Shown here: positions 1-6,238 of the stretch, in pieces
Layout of the letters: the number at the start of each line of letters is the position of its first letter
Numbering within the stretch: position 1 is the stretch's first letter
Assembly: GCA_020252385.1 (NCBI GenBank)
Contig: JADCDC010000462.1
Coordinates: forward strand, 1-6,413
DNA from: Aestuariivirga sp.
GTDB taxonomy: Bacteria > Pseudomonadota > Alphaproteobacteria > Rhizobiales > Aestuariivirgaceae
Length of the DNA: 6,413 nucleotides
Direction of reading: 5' to 3'
The notes under the pieces: model-generated
Seen by the model: the letters and a program-made list of their open reading frames with translations, nothing else
Databases searched by the model: none
Told to the model about the DNA's origin: nothing
Program-made: the position numbers and the translations under genes

Positions 1-352
1 GCGCCAGGTCCGGAAGCCTCTCGATCTCGGCGGCGGGAGAAAGCCTCACCGCGAGCTTCAGCTCTGCCTCCGGCGCGGCGTCGATGTCGACGATGCCGAG
101 GCCGCGGATCTCGAGCTTGCCCGCGAGCGCTGCGGGTGCTGAGGCGACGAGCTTGGCGCCTGAGCGGCGTACCGCCACCTGGTCGTCTGCCACCAGCCTG
201 GCACCACGGGCGATACCCGAGAGGCCCGTGCCCGACCCGTCGATCAGGCGCAGCGCCAGATCAGACTTGCCCGAACCGGGCTGGCCCAGCAGCAGCACGC
301 CGGCCCCGCCGATGGCGAGGCAGGTGCCATGAATCAGCGCCTCCTCATGCAT
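1..352 (-). CDS. hprK: HPr kinase/phosphorylase, 3'-truncated by window edge
   Basis: The 117 visible residues match the kinase domain of HprK, which phosphorylates (and can dephosphorylate) a serine of the PTS phosphocarrier HPr in the cytoplasm. Seen directly: a Walker A loop GQPGSGKS at residues 23-30, the LVADDQV segment at 53-59 with the paired acidic residues, and the family signature GKLEIRGLGIV at 78-88. The protein begins almost at the P-loop, so it lacks the N-terminal domain of Firmicutes HprK. This matches the short alphaproteobacterial form, usually about 140-150 residues, so perhaps 30 residues lie beyond base 1. The ATG at 352-350 overlaps the chvG stop by 8 bp (ATGCATGA) and has no purine-rich ribosome site, so translation is probably coupled to chvG. 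It is the last visible gene of a chvI-chvG-hprK operon. In rhizobia PTS genes such as an EIIA-Man and HPr typically follow, but they lie outside this window. Confidence 0.93.
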   Translation of the reverse strand, partial: MHEEALIHGTCLAIGGAGVLLLGQPGSGKSDLALRLIDGSGTGLSGIARGARLVADDQVAVRRSGAKLVASAPAALAGKLEIRGLGIVDIDAAPEAELKLAVRLSPAAEIERLPDLA

Positions 353-2141
353 CTTGCGCCGCGGGAATGCGAACCAGGAATCGCGCGCCAAGCACCGGCT
401 TCTCGCCGTCCTGCATGGCCTTGCCATAACGGTTCTCGGCCCAGATGCGGCCCTTGTGGGCATCGACGATCTGCTTCGAGATCGACAGGCCGAGGCCCGA
501 GTTGGAGCCGAAGCTGCCCTCCGGCCTGTCGGTGTAGAAGCGCTCGAAGATGCGCTCGAGATTGTCCGGCCTGATGCCGGGGCCGCTGTCCTCGACGCGG
601 AACTCGACGTCGGGCCCGGCCCGCTTGACGCGGACATTGATCTTGGTGCCGGGCCTCGTGAAGGAGCGCGCATTGTCGATCAGGTTCCGCACCACCTGAC
701 CCAGCCGGGAGTCATGGCCCATCACCGTATAGGCGGTGGCGCGGTCGATGCCGGGGGGCGGCATGGCGACCTCGATGTCGACGACCACCTGGTCTTCCTT
801 GCGCGTGTCGTTGGCGTAGCTCACGATGGACATGAGGAGCTGCGAGAGGTCGAAGGCCTGCGCCTCGCCGCGCGCCAGTTCGGCGTCAAGACGTGAGGCG
901 TCGGAAATGTCGGTGATCAGGCGGTCGAGCCGCTTCACGTCGTGCTTCACGATGTCCACGAGGCGCTCGCGCTGCTCCGGCGTCTTGGCATAGGCCAGCG
1001 TCTCGACCGCGCTCCGGAGCGAGGTCAGCGGGTTCTTGAGCTCATGGCTCACATCGGCCGCGAAGGCCTCGATCGCCGCGATGCGGTTGTAGAGCGCGTT
1101 GGTCATGTCGCGCACCGCGCCCGAGAGATCGCCGATCTCGTCGCCGCGACCGGAGAAATCGGGAATCTCGACGCGCTTGTTGATGCCGCGGCGGACGCGC
1201 TCGGCGGCGGCGGCGAGCTTGCGCAGCGGCAGCGCGATGGTGGAGGCCAGCAGGGTCGAGAGCAGCACGGTGACGAGCGCCACGAAGCCGAAGGTCATCA
1301 GCACCACCTGGCGCTCGGCGCGCAGCACGTTGTCGATCTCGCCGCCCGTGGTGGACAGCACGAGGGAGCCCAGCACGGCGCGGAAGCGCTGCACCGGCAC
1401 CGCCACGAGCACGATGATCTGGCCGCGATCGTTGAGGCGCACGAGGCTCACCGTGGCGCCGTTCAGCGAGGCGGCGACTTCCGGGAAATCCCGGCCGTTG
1501 TCGAGGCCATATTCGATCTGCTTGGGATAGTCGTAGCTGAAGGTCCAGGTCACCAGCCGGTTCCACAGCGCGATGGGACTGAAGCCCTCGCCGTCGGGGT
1601 TCAGCGGCGGCAGGTCCGACTGCACGATGTCGCCGCGCGAATAGAGGAAGCGGCTGTCGACGATCAGGTTGCCGTCCTTGTCGATGATGCGGGCGCGCAC
1701 CGTGGTGTTGGCGAGGAGCCGCTTCAGCACCGGGCCTGCCGTTTCGGGGTCGATCGGGAAGTCGAGGCTGGCGACCTGGTCGTCGTCGGGGAGCGTTTCC
1801 TCGCTGCTGTCGGCGAGCGAATCCGGGTCGATGACGATCGAGCCCGTGTCGACCGTCGCCGAGCCCGCCACGGCGGCGGCGATGATCTGCGCCTGGGTGG
1901 TGAGGCTCTGCACGCGGGCGTCGATCAGGCCCTGGCGGAACTGGTTGAAGTAGAGGATGCCCGCCACCAGGATGATGAGGCCCAGCAGGTTGAGGAGCAC
2001 GATGCGGGTGGTCAGGCGCTGCGGCGCGAAGCGCCTCAGCCAGCCCACCTTGGGGGACGCAGTCTCCCGTACCGCCGCCTCCGCCATTTCCTCGGCATCG
2101 GCACGGTCGGCGGGCTCGGGAGGCTTCACCCTGTCCAGCAT
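345..2141 (-). CDS. chvG: Sensor histidine kinase ChvG (ExoS-type)
   Basis: This 598-residue inner-membrane kinase is the partner of ChvI. Domain order: a charged cytoplasmic N-terminus (1-44), TM1 (about 47-66), a periplasmic sensing domain (about 67-277) with a very acidic stretch near 107-122, TM2 (about 278-302), HAMP (about 300-352), the dimerisation/phosphoacceptor helix with H366 in VSHELKNPLTS, and the ATP-binding domain. In the latter the N box has N486 and N490 (RNLIDNA), the G1 box is DSGPGI (518-523), the F box is FERFY (532-536) and the G2 box is GLGLS (549-553), so it should be active. Length agrees with rhizobial ChvG/ExoS. In those species the periplasmic repressor ExoR restrains it and acid relieves this; ExoR is not in this window. 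The ATG at 2141 is the earliest possible start because an in-frame TAA lies at 2150-2148. The only strong Shine-Dalgarno sequence is 22 nt away, with a hairpin between. Confidence 0.96.
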   Translation of the reverse strand: MLDRVKPPEPADRADAEEMAEAAVRETASPKVGWLRRFAPQRLTTRIVLLNLLGLIILVAGILYFNQFRQGLIDARVQSLTTQAQIIAAAVAGSATVDTGSIVIDPDSLADSSEETLPDDDQVASLDFPIDPETAGPVLKRLLANTTVRARIIDKDGNLIVDSRFLYSRGDIVQSDLPPLNPDGEGFSPIALWNRLVTWTFSYDYPKQIEYGLDNGRDFPEVAASLNGATVSLVRLNDRGQIIVLVAVPVQRFRAVLGSLVLSTTGGEIDNVLRAERQVVLMTFGFVALVTVLLSTLLASTIALPLRKLAAAAERVRRGINKRVEIPDFSGRGDEIGDLSGAVRDMTNALYNRIAAIEAFAADVSHELKNPLTSLRSAVETLAYAKTPEQRERLVDIVKHDVKRLDRLITDISDASRLDAELARGEAQAFDLSQLLMSIVSYANDTRKEDQVVVDIEVAMPPPGIDRATAYTVMGHDSRLGQVVRNLIDNARSFTRPGTKINVRVKRAGPDVEFRVEDSGPGIRPDNLERIFERFYTDRPEGSFGSNSGLGLSISKQIVDAHKGRIWAENRYGKAMQDGEKPVLGARFLVRIPAAQDA

Positions 2142-2151
2142 CTTGGGTTAC

Positions 2152-2180
2152 GGGCCTGAGCGGCCCTCCTATTGCTCCTT
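2152..2180 (-). promoter_or_regulatory. chvI-chvG junction: Shine-Dalgarno plus hairpin
   Basis: Read on the minus strand, AGGAGGG (2170-2164) overlaps the chvI stop TAG (2171-2169), and a second AAGGAG lies at 2180-2175. Downstream is a perfect 5-bp all-GC stem, GGGCC (2166-2162), loop GCTCA, GGCCC (2156-2152). Linear distance from AGGAGGG to the chvG ATG is 22 nt, too long for normal initiation. If the stem forms, AGGA (2170-2167) is left about 10 nt from the ATG, but the last G residues of the site are paired. The structure could therefore bring the site close to the start or mask it. The sequence is seen directly; the role is inference. Confidence 0.5.
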
Positions 2181-2879
2181 GAAGCGGTAGCCTACGCCAT
2201 AGAGGGTTTCAATGCCGTCGAACTCGGGGTCGACCGCGTTGAACTTCTTGCGCAGCCGCTTGATGTGGCTGTCGATGGTGCGATCGTCGACATAGACCTG
2301 GTCATCATAGGCGGCATCCATCAGCGCATCGCGGCTCTTCACGATGCCAGGGCGCTGGGCGAGCGACTGCAGGATCAGGAATTCCGTGACCGTCAGCGTC
2401 ACCGGCTTGCCGTCCCAGGTGCAGGAGTGGCGGTCGGGGTCCATCGACAGCTTGCCGCGCTCGATCACCTTGGCGGCCTCCTGCGGCGGCTGGGTCGCGT
2501 CGCGGTTCACGGCACGCCGCATCACCGCCTTGACGCGCTCCACGAGCAGGCGCTGCGAGAAGGGCTTCTTGATGAAGTCGTCGGCTCCCATCTTGAGGCC
2601 GAAGAGTTCGTCGATCTCGTCGTCCTTCGAGGTGAGGAAGATGACGGGCAGGTCGGATTTCTGCCGGATGCGGCGCAACAGCTCCATGCCGTCCATGCGC
2701 GGCATCTTGATGTCGAAGATCGCCATGTCCGGGGGGTTGTCCTGCAGGCCCTGGAGGGCTGCCGCACCGTCATTGTACTTCTGGACGCTGTAACCCTCGT
2801 TCTCGAGCGCCATGCCCACGGACGTCAGAATGTTGCGGTCGTCATCGACCAGCGCGATCGTCGGCATCTTCTTGTTCAT
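2169..2879 (-). CDS. chvI: Response regulator ChvI (OmpR/PhoB family)
   Basis: This is the DNA-binding partner of ChvG. The receiver domain covers about residues 6-120, with acidic residues D12-D14, the phosphoacceptor D56 in IFDIKMPRMDGM, T83 and K105 (KKPF). A variable linker spans about 121-140. The winged-helix output domain spans about 141-234, with the recognition segment VDDRTIDSHIKRLRKKF (197-213) and the closing YGVGYRF. The long motifs FLTSKD, DELFGLKMGADDFI and LMDAAYDDQVYVDDRTIDSH are those of rhizobial ChvI, which supports the symbol rather than a generic regulator. The start is ambiguous. The ATG at 2879 has GAAGG directly against it and GGAAGGA 12 nt upstream, whereas an internal ATG at 2867 (residue 5) gives MPTIALVDDD, the usual ChvI beginning. 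It is the first gene of the operon and divergent from the HugZ-like gene, so a promoter is expected in 2880-2975; autoregulation is possible but unproven. Confidence 0.97.
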   Translation of the reverse strand: MNKKMPTIALVDDDRNILTSVGMALENEGYSVQKYNDGAAALQGLQDNPPDMAIFDIKMPRMDGMELLRRIRQKSDLPVIFLTSKDDEIDELFGLKMGADDFIKKPFSQRLLVERVKAVMRRAVNRDATQPPQEAAKVIERGKLSMDPDRHSCTWDGKPVTLTVTEFLILQSLAQRPGIVKSRDALMDAAYDDQVYVDDRTIDSHIKRLRKKFNAVDPEFDGIETLYGVGYRFKEQ

Positions 2880-2925
2880 CCTTCAACTGTGTCCTTCCGT
2901 TGGCAGTAGGGGCGGAACTGGAACA

Positions 2926-2963
2926 AAATGTGGCATAGATGATAAGTGCTCCCTGCCACAATT
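2926..2963. repeat. Imperfect inverted repeat, candidate operator
   Basis: AAATGTGGCA (2926-2935) faces TGCCACAATT (2954-2963). Nine of ten positions match as inverted arms, including a perfect 7-bp core TGTGGCA/TGCCACA, separated by 18 bp. A third TGGCA in direct orientation lies at 2901-2905, 30 bp before the left arm. The position between two divergent genes fits a regulator-binding site acting on one or both promoters. OmpR-family regulators such as ChvI more often bind direct repeats, so the regulator could be something else. The 18-nt loop makes a transcription terminator unlikely. Confidence 0.4.
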
Positions 2964-2965
2964 GC

Positions 2966-2971
2966 GAGGTG
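2966..2971 (+). promoter_or_regulatory. Ribosome binding site deciding the HugZ-like start
   Basis: GAGGTG sits 4 nt before the ATG at 2976. The frame is also open from a GTG at 2946, but that codon lies within the region of the inverted repeat, has no ribosome site, and would add ten residues unlike the family. The ATG at 2976 is therefore preferred. Confidence 0.6.
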
Positions 2972-2975
2972 TGAG

Positions 2976-3686
2976 ATGAATGAACGGAGAAGTTTCAGCG
3001 CCGGCGAGGCCCGCAACCTGCTCCGCCGGGCACGCACAGCGACGCTGGCGACGCTGAACGGCGACGACGGGGTGCCCTATGCCTCCCTCGTGAACGTCGC
3101 GACCGACGTGCACGGCGCTCCCCTGATCCTGGTGTCGACGCTCGCCTGGCACACGCGGAACTTGCTGGCGGACGGGCGCGCCAGCCTCATGGTGGCCGAG
3201 GTTCCGGATATCGGGGACGCCCTGACGGGGCCCCGCGTCACCATCATGGGGCGCTTCGAGAAGGTGGACGACGCGTCGCTCAGGCGGCGCTATCTGGCCC
3301 GCCACCCGGCGGCCGAACTCTATGCCGGCTTCGGCGACTTCGCCTTTTGGCGGCTGATACCCGAGCGGGCCCATGCCGTGGCGGGCTTCGGCCGGATCGA
3401 GACGATCCCCGCCGATGAGATGTTTCCCTCAGCCGATGAGATGGCCGCTCTCGAGGAAGGGGCTATCGCCCACATGAACGAGGACCACGACGACGCCATC
3501 CAGCGCTTTGCATCGAAGCTCCTTGGGGCCACGCCCGGCGGCTGGAAAATCGCGGGGATAGACCCGGACGGCGCCGACCTGCGGCGGTCCGAGGAGGTTC
3601 TCCGCCTGCCCTTCCCGCGTGCCGTTTACGCCGGGGGCGCACTGCGCAAGCTGCTCGCCGAACTTGGGGAGGCGTCGAGGTCCTAG
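2976..3686 (+). CDS. HugZ-like FMN-binding split-barrel / DUF2470 protein
   Basis: This is a cytoplasmic protein of 236 residues from the preferred ATG. Residues about 8-145 resemble the pyridoxamine-phosphate-oxidase-like split barrel, with the typical opening RTATLATL (20-27), PYASLVNVAT (34-43) and the LVSTLAWHTRNLLAD segment (52-66). Residues about 155-230 form a DUF2470-type domain with the signature HMNEDHDDA (166-174) and GIDPDGADLR (194-203). Proteins with this two-domain layout include Helicobacter pylori HugZ, a haem-degrading enzyme, and the plastid glutamyl-tRNA-reductase-binding protein, so a link to haem or tetrapyrrole is plausible. It cannot be read from the sequence, and true pyridoxamine phosphate oxidase activity is unlikely because of the extra domain. 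The gene is divergent from chvI and 130 bp upstream of pckA on the same strand. No hairpin terminator follows it, so readthrough into pckA is possible. Family placement is firm; the substrate is unknown. Confidence 0.85.
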   Translation: MNERRSFSAGEARNLLRRARTATLATLNGDDGVPYASLVNVATDVHGAPLILVSTLAWHTRNLLADGRASLMVAEVPDIGDALTGPRVTIMGRFEKVDDASLRRRYLARHPAAELYAGFGDFAFWRLIPERAHAVAGFGRIETIPADEMFPSADEMAALEEGAIAHMNEDHDDAIQRFASKLLGATPGGWKIAGIDPDGADLRRSEEVLRLPFPRAVYAGGALRKLLAELGEASRS

Positions 3687-3816
3687 GTTATACGATCAGA
3701 TTTTGATGTACGATACCGCACCCCGATGAGGTAAAAACAGCTTTCCCATCATTTTCTTCTTGCAGGATCCATTCGCCGGTCTTTAAGCTTGTGGTTACCA
3801 GCCTCAGGAGACCCCG
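3687..3816 (+). promoter_or_regulatory. pckA upstream region (promoter expected)
   Basis: This 130-bp gap is visibly more AT-rich than its surroundings. Features seen: a direct repeat TACGAT at 3691-3696 and 3709-3714 (18 bp apart), and a bulged dyad at 3726-3752 built from ATGA-GGTAAA, a 6-nt centre, and TTTCCC-a-TCAT. No good sigma-70 promoter was found; TTGCAG near 3760 followed by TTTAAG is only a weak candidate. In Sinorhizobium pckA is induced by gluconeogenic substrates and controlled by the LacI-type regulator PckR. Whether either repeat is such an operator is not known. Confidence 0.45.
3806..3810 (+). promoter_or_regulatory. pckA ribosome binding site
   Basis: AGGAG lies 6 nt before the ATG at 3817. 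This is ideal spacing and confirms the start codon. Confidence 0.8.
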
Positions 3817-5424
3817 ATGGACACAGCCACCGACGCCCGCATCCGCGCCGAACTTGCCAATCTCGGCCTGACCTGGGTCGACCGGATCTCGTGGAACGCG
3901 CCCGCCGCCGTGCTCTACCAGGAGGCGGTGGCGCGGGGAGAAGGGCTGGTGGCCGAGGGCGGCGGCCTGGCGGTGACCACCGGCCAGCACACCGGCCGGA
4001 GCCCCGGCGACAAGTTCGTCGTCCGCGACGCCACCACCGAGGCCACGATCTGGTGGGACAACAACAAGGCCATGAGCCGGGAGCATTTCGAAACACTCCG
4101 CAAGGACTTCATGGCCCATGCCCGGCTGAAGAGCCTTTATGTGCAGGACCTCGCGGGCGGTGCCGAGCCCCAATACCGGCTCCCCACCCGCGTCATCACC
4201 GAACATGCCTGGCATGCGCTGTTCATCCAGCATCTGCTGATCGTGCCGGAGGACCGCACCGGCTTCGCGCCCCGCCTCACCATCGTCAACCTGCCGTCCT
4301 TCCGGGCCGACCCTGTCCGCCACGGCACCCGAAGCGAGACGGTGATCGCACTCGACCTCGCCAACGGGCTCGTCCTCATCGGCGGCACGCAATATGCGGG
4401 CGAGATGAAGAAATCCGTCTTCACCGTCCTCAACTACCTGCTGCCGGAACAGGGCGTGATGCCGATGCACTGTTCGGCCAATCTCGGCCACAAGGGCGAC
4501 AGTGCGGTGTTCTTCGGCCTTTCGGGCACGGGCAAGACCACGCTGTCAGCCGACCCCTCCCGCATCCTGATCGGCGATGACGAGCATGGCTGGTCGGAGA
4601 ACGGGCTCTTCAACTTCGAGGGCGGCTGCTATGCCAAGGTCATCAAGCTCTCCAAGGAGGCCGAGCCGCAGATCCACGCCACGACGGAGATGTGGGGCAC
4701 GGTGCTCGAGAACGTGAAGGTCGACCCCGCAACGCGCCGGCTCGACCTCAACGACGGATCGCTGACCGAGAACACGCGCGCGGCCTATCCGCTCTCGGCC
4801 ATCGCCAATGCCAGCCGCTCAGGCACGGCCCCGATCCCGCGGACCATCGTGATGCTGACGGCGGATGCCTTCGGCGTGCTGCCGCCGATCGCCCGCCTCA
4901 CACCCGCACAGGCGATGTATCACTTCCTCTCGGGCTATACCGCCAAGGTGGCGGGAACCGAGCGCGGCGTGACGGAGCCGCAGGCCACCTTCTCCACCTG
5001 CTTCGGAGCGCCCTTCATCCCGCGCCATCCGCAGGTCTACGGCAATCTTCTGCGCAACCTCATCGCACGCCATGGCGTGACCTGCTGGCTGGTCAACACC
5101 GGCTGGACAGGTGGTGCCTATGGCGAGGGCCACCGCATGCCGATCCAGGTCACCCGCGCGCTCCTCAACGCGGCGCTCGACGGCCGGCTTGATGCAGCAC
5201 CCATGCGCACCGATGCGAATTTCGGCTTCGCGGTGCCCCGGGAGGTCGCGGGCGTCGATCCCAGGATCCTCGACCCGCGCGCCACCTGGGCCGATCCCCG
5301 CGCCTATGACGCCATGGCCCGGAAACTCGTCGGCATGTTCGTCAAGAACTTCGCGACGTTCGAGGCGACGGCAGGTGCTGAGGTGAAGGCTGCGAGCCCC
5401 GCCGCACAGATCGCCGCCGAGTGA
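3817..5424 (+). CDS. pckA: Phosphoenolpyruvate carboxykinase (ATP)
   Basis: This cytoplasmic enzyme catalyses oxaloacetate + ATP to PEP + ADP + CO2, the entry step of gluconeogenesis from TCA intermediates. Its 535 residues are the normal length for the ATP-dependent family. Seen directly: substrate-site R61 in TGRSPGDKF (59-67); Y193 and K199 in GGTQYAGEMKKS; metal ligands H218 (MHCS) and D255 (IGDDEHGW); the P-loop GLSGTGKT (234-241); R321 in NTRAAYP; and the C-terminal NTGWTGGAYGEGHR (427-440). All key residues known from the E. coli enzyme are present, so it should be active. The start is fixed by AGGAG 6 nt upstream. The last 15 or so residues are Ala-rich and lie beyond the conserved fold. 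The gene sits near chvI as in other Rhizobiales, but is separated from it by the HugZ-like gene. The TauE-like gene follows 46 bp later and may be co-transcribed. Confidence 0.98.
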   Translation: MDTATDARIRAELANLGLTWVDRISWNAPAAVLYQEAVARGEGLVAEGGGLAVTTGQHTGRSPGDKFVVRDATTEATIWWDNNKAMSREHFETLRKDFMAHARLKSLYVQDLAGGAEPQYRLPTRVITEHAWHALFIQHLLIVPEDRTGFAPRLTIVNLPSFRADPVRHGTRSETVIALDLANGLVLIGGTQYAGEMKKSVFTVLNYLLPEQGVMPMHCSANLGHKGDSAVFFGLSGTGKTTLSADPSRILIGDDEHGWSENGLFNFEGGCYAKVIKLSKEAEPQIHATTEMWGTVLENVKVDPATRRLDLNDGSLTENTRAAYPLSAIANASRSGTAPIPRTIVMLTADAFGVLPPIARLTPAQAMYHFLSGYTAKVAGTERGVTEPQATFSTCFGAPFIPRHPQVYGNLLRNLIARHGVTCWLVNTGWTGGAYGEGHRMPIQVTRALLNAALDGRLDAAPMRTDANFGFAVPREVAGVDPRILDPRATWADPRAYDAMARKLVGMFVKNFATFEATAGAEVKAASPAAQIAAE

Positions 5425-5470
5425 GCATGGCCCTTGCACGGCAGCCGCTGCGGGCGCATGAACGGCGCCC

Positions 5471-6220
5471 GTGCCCTCGCCTCTCGACAGCTTCAGCCCG
5501 ACGACGCTTCTCCTCACCGTGCTGGTTGCGGGCGTTGCAGGGCTGGCGCGCGGCTTCTCTGGCTTCGGCGCGGCGCTGATCTTCATGCCGGCGGCCAGCG
5601 CACTGGTGACACCGGTGGTGGCAGCACCGGTGCTTCTCGTGGCGGATGGTATCCTCTCACTTGGCTTCCTGCCCAGCGCCTGGCGGCTGGCGCGCCGCCG
5701 GGACGTGGGGCTGATGGCGGCGGGCGCTGCGCTGGGCGTTCCGCTCGGCACGCTGGTGCTTGGGCATGCCGATCCCGTGCCGCTCCGCTGGGCGATCGCG
5801 GGCCTCGCCTTCGCCATGCTGCTGCTGCTTGCCTCCGGCTGGCGCTATCACGGCAAGCCGCGGCCTGGCGTTACGGCCGCGGTCGGCTGCGTTTCGGGCG
5901 TGTTCGGCGGTCTCGCCCAGCTGAGTGGCCCGCCCGTCGTCGCCTACTGGCTTTCGGGCAAGGAGGGGCATGACACGATGCGCGCCTCGATCATCCTGTT
6001 CTTCGGCGCGACCACGCTCTTCACCTTCGTGAGCTATCTGGCGGCCGGCATCATCACGGCGCAGAGCCTGTGGCTCGCGGCACTCGTGGCGCCCGCCTAT
6101 GCGGCCGGGCTCTTCGCCGGTGCGCGCGCCTTCGGGCTTGCCAGCCCCGTGGCCTTCCGCCGCCTGTCGCTGCTGCTCATCGCGCTGTCCGTGGGGACGA
6201 GCCTGCCTATCTGGGGCTAG
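5471..6220 (+). CDS. TauE/SafE-family membrane transporter (putative anion exporter)
   Basis: This is a highly hydrophobic 249-residue inner-membrane protein with roughly seven or eight predicted membrane segments. The family's two internally repeated halves are visible. The first carries GLARGFSGFGAALIFMP (24-40) near the N-terminus; the second carries GVFGGLAQLSGPPVVAYWL (143-161) after a basic cytoplasmic loop (about 124-132). A short charged loop KEGHDTMRAS follows, as usual in the family. Members export sulfite, sulfoacetate or other small organic anions, but the substrate cannot be deduced here and nothing nearby suggests sulfur metabolism. The start is GTG at 5471. An in-frame TGA at 5459-5461 rules out anything longer, no Shine-Dalgarno sequence precedes it, and the first membrane segment begins about residue 11, so it cannot be much shorter. 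It lies 46 bp after pckA and converges with the next gene; it may depend on pckA transcription. Confidence 0.88.
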   Translation: MPSPLDSFSPTTLLLTVLVAGVAGLARGFSGFGAALIFMPAASALVTPVVAAPVLLVADGILSLGFLPSAWRLARRRDVGLMAAGAALGVPLGTLVLGHADPVPLRWAIAGLAFAMLLLLASGWRYHGKPRPGVTAAVGCVSGVFGGLAQLSGPPVVAYWLSGKEGHDTMRASIILFFGATTLFTFVSYLAAGIITAQSLWLAALVAPAYAAGLFAGARAFGLASPVAFRRLSLLLIALSVGTSLPIWG

Positions 6221-6238
6221 CGGATCGTGCTCTAGCCC
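6214..6238. terminator. Stem-loop between convergent genes, possible bidirectional terminator
   Basis: GGGCTAG (6214-6220) and CTAGCCC (6232-6238) form a perfect 7-bp stem with an 11-nt loop; two outer G-T wobbles could extend it. The TAG stop of each convergent gene lies inside one arm. There is no T-run on either side, so intrinsic termination would be weak. Mutual 3'-end protection or transcription arrest are alternatives. Confidence 0.45.

Larger units (their letters stand above)
2880..2975. promoter_or_regulatory. Divergent intergenic region, chvI / HugZ-like gene
   Basis: These 96 bp must hold the promoter of the chvI-chvG-hprK operon (leftward) and probably that of the HugZ-like gene (rightward). 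No convincing sigma-70 pair could be placed on either strand. TATCAT on the minus strand is a fair -10 but has no good -35 at 17 bp. TTGGCA at 2900-2905 on the plus strand is a fair -35 but no acceptable -10 follows at 17 bp. The region is dominated by an imperfect inverted repeat, listed separately. Confidence 0.6.

Noticed and set aside
84..574. Three short plus-strand frames opposite hprK and the chvG 3' end
   Set aside because: Antisense to hprK, whose Walker A loop and signature motif are clear; the sequences are Pro/Arg/Ser-rich shadows.
354..2159. Long open frames on the plus strand (180 and 405 codons) opposite chvG
   Set aside because: They lie antisense to a complete, motif-confirmed kinase gene. 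Their composition (Arg, His, Gly, Ala, Asp repeats) is typical of the reverse of GC-rich codons, and no domain is recognisable.
2172..2909. 245-codon open frame on the plus strand opposite chvI
   Set aside because: It is fully antisense to chvI, with low-complexity composition and no recognisable motif; a GC-bias shadow.
3792..3800. TGGTTACCA near-palindrome just before the pckA ribosome site
   Set aside because: Only 4-bp arms; expected by chance in a window of this size.
3688..4491. 267-codon open frame on the minus strand opposite the 5' part of pckA
   Set aside because: It covers the pckA promoter region and its confirmed N-terminal coding part in antisense, without family motifs.
4819..5817. 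332-codon open frame on the minus strand spanning the pckA 3' end and the TauE-like gene
   Set aside because: It crosses two real plus-strand genes and has no recognisable domain; high GC removes stop codons by chance.
5434..5973. 179-codon plus-strand frame overlapping the start of the TauE-like gene
   Set aside because: It is out of frame with the transporter, Arg/Gly-rich and without membrane segments or motifs. The overlapping frame has clear TauE/SafE features.
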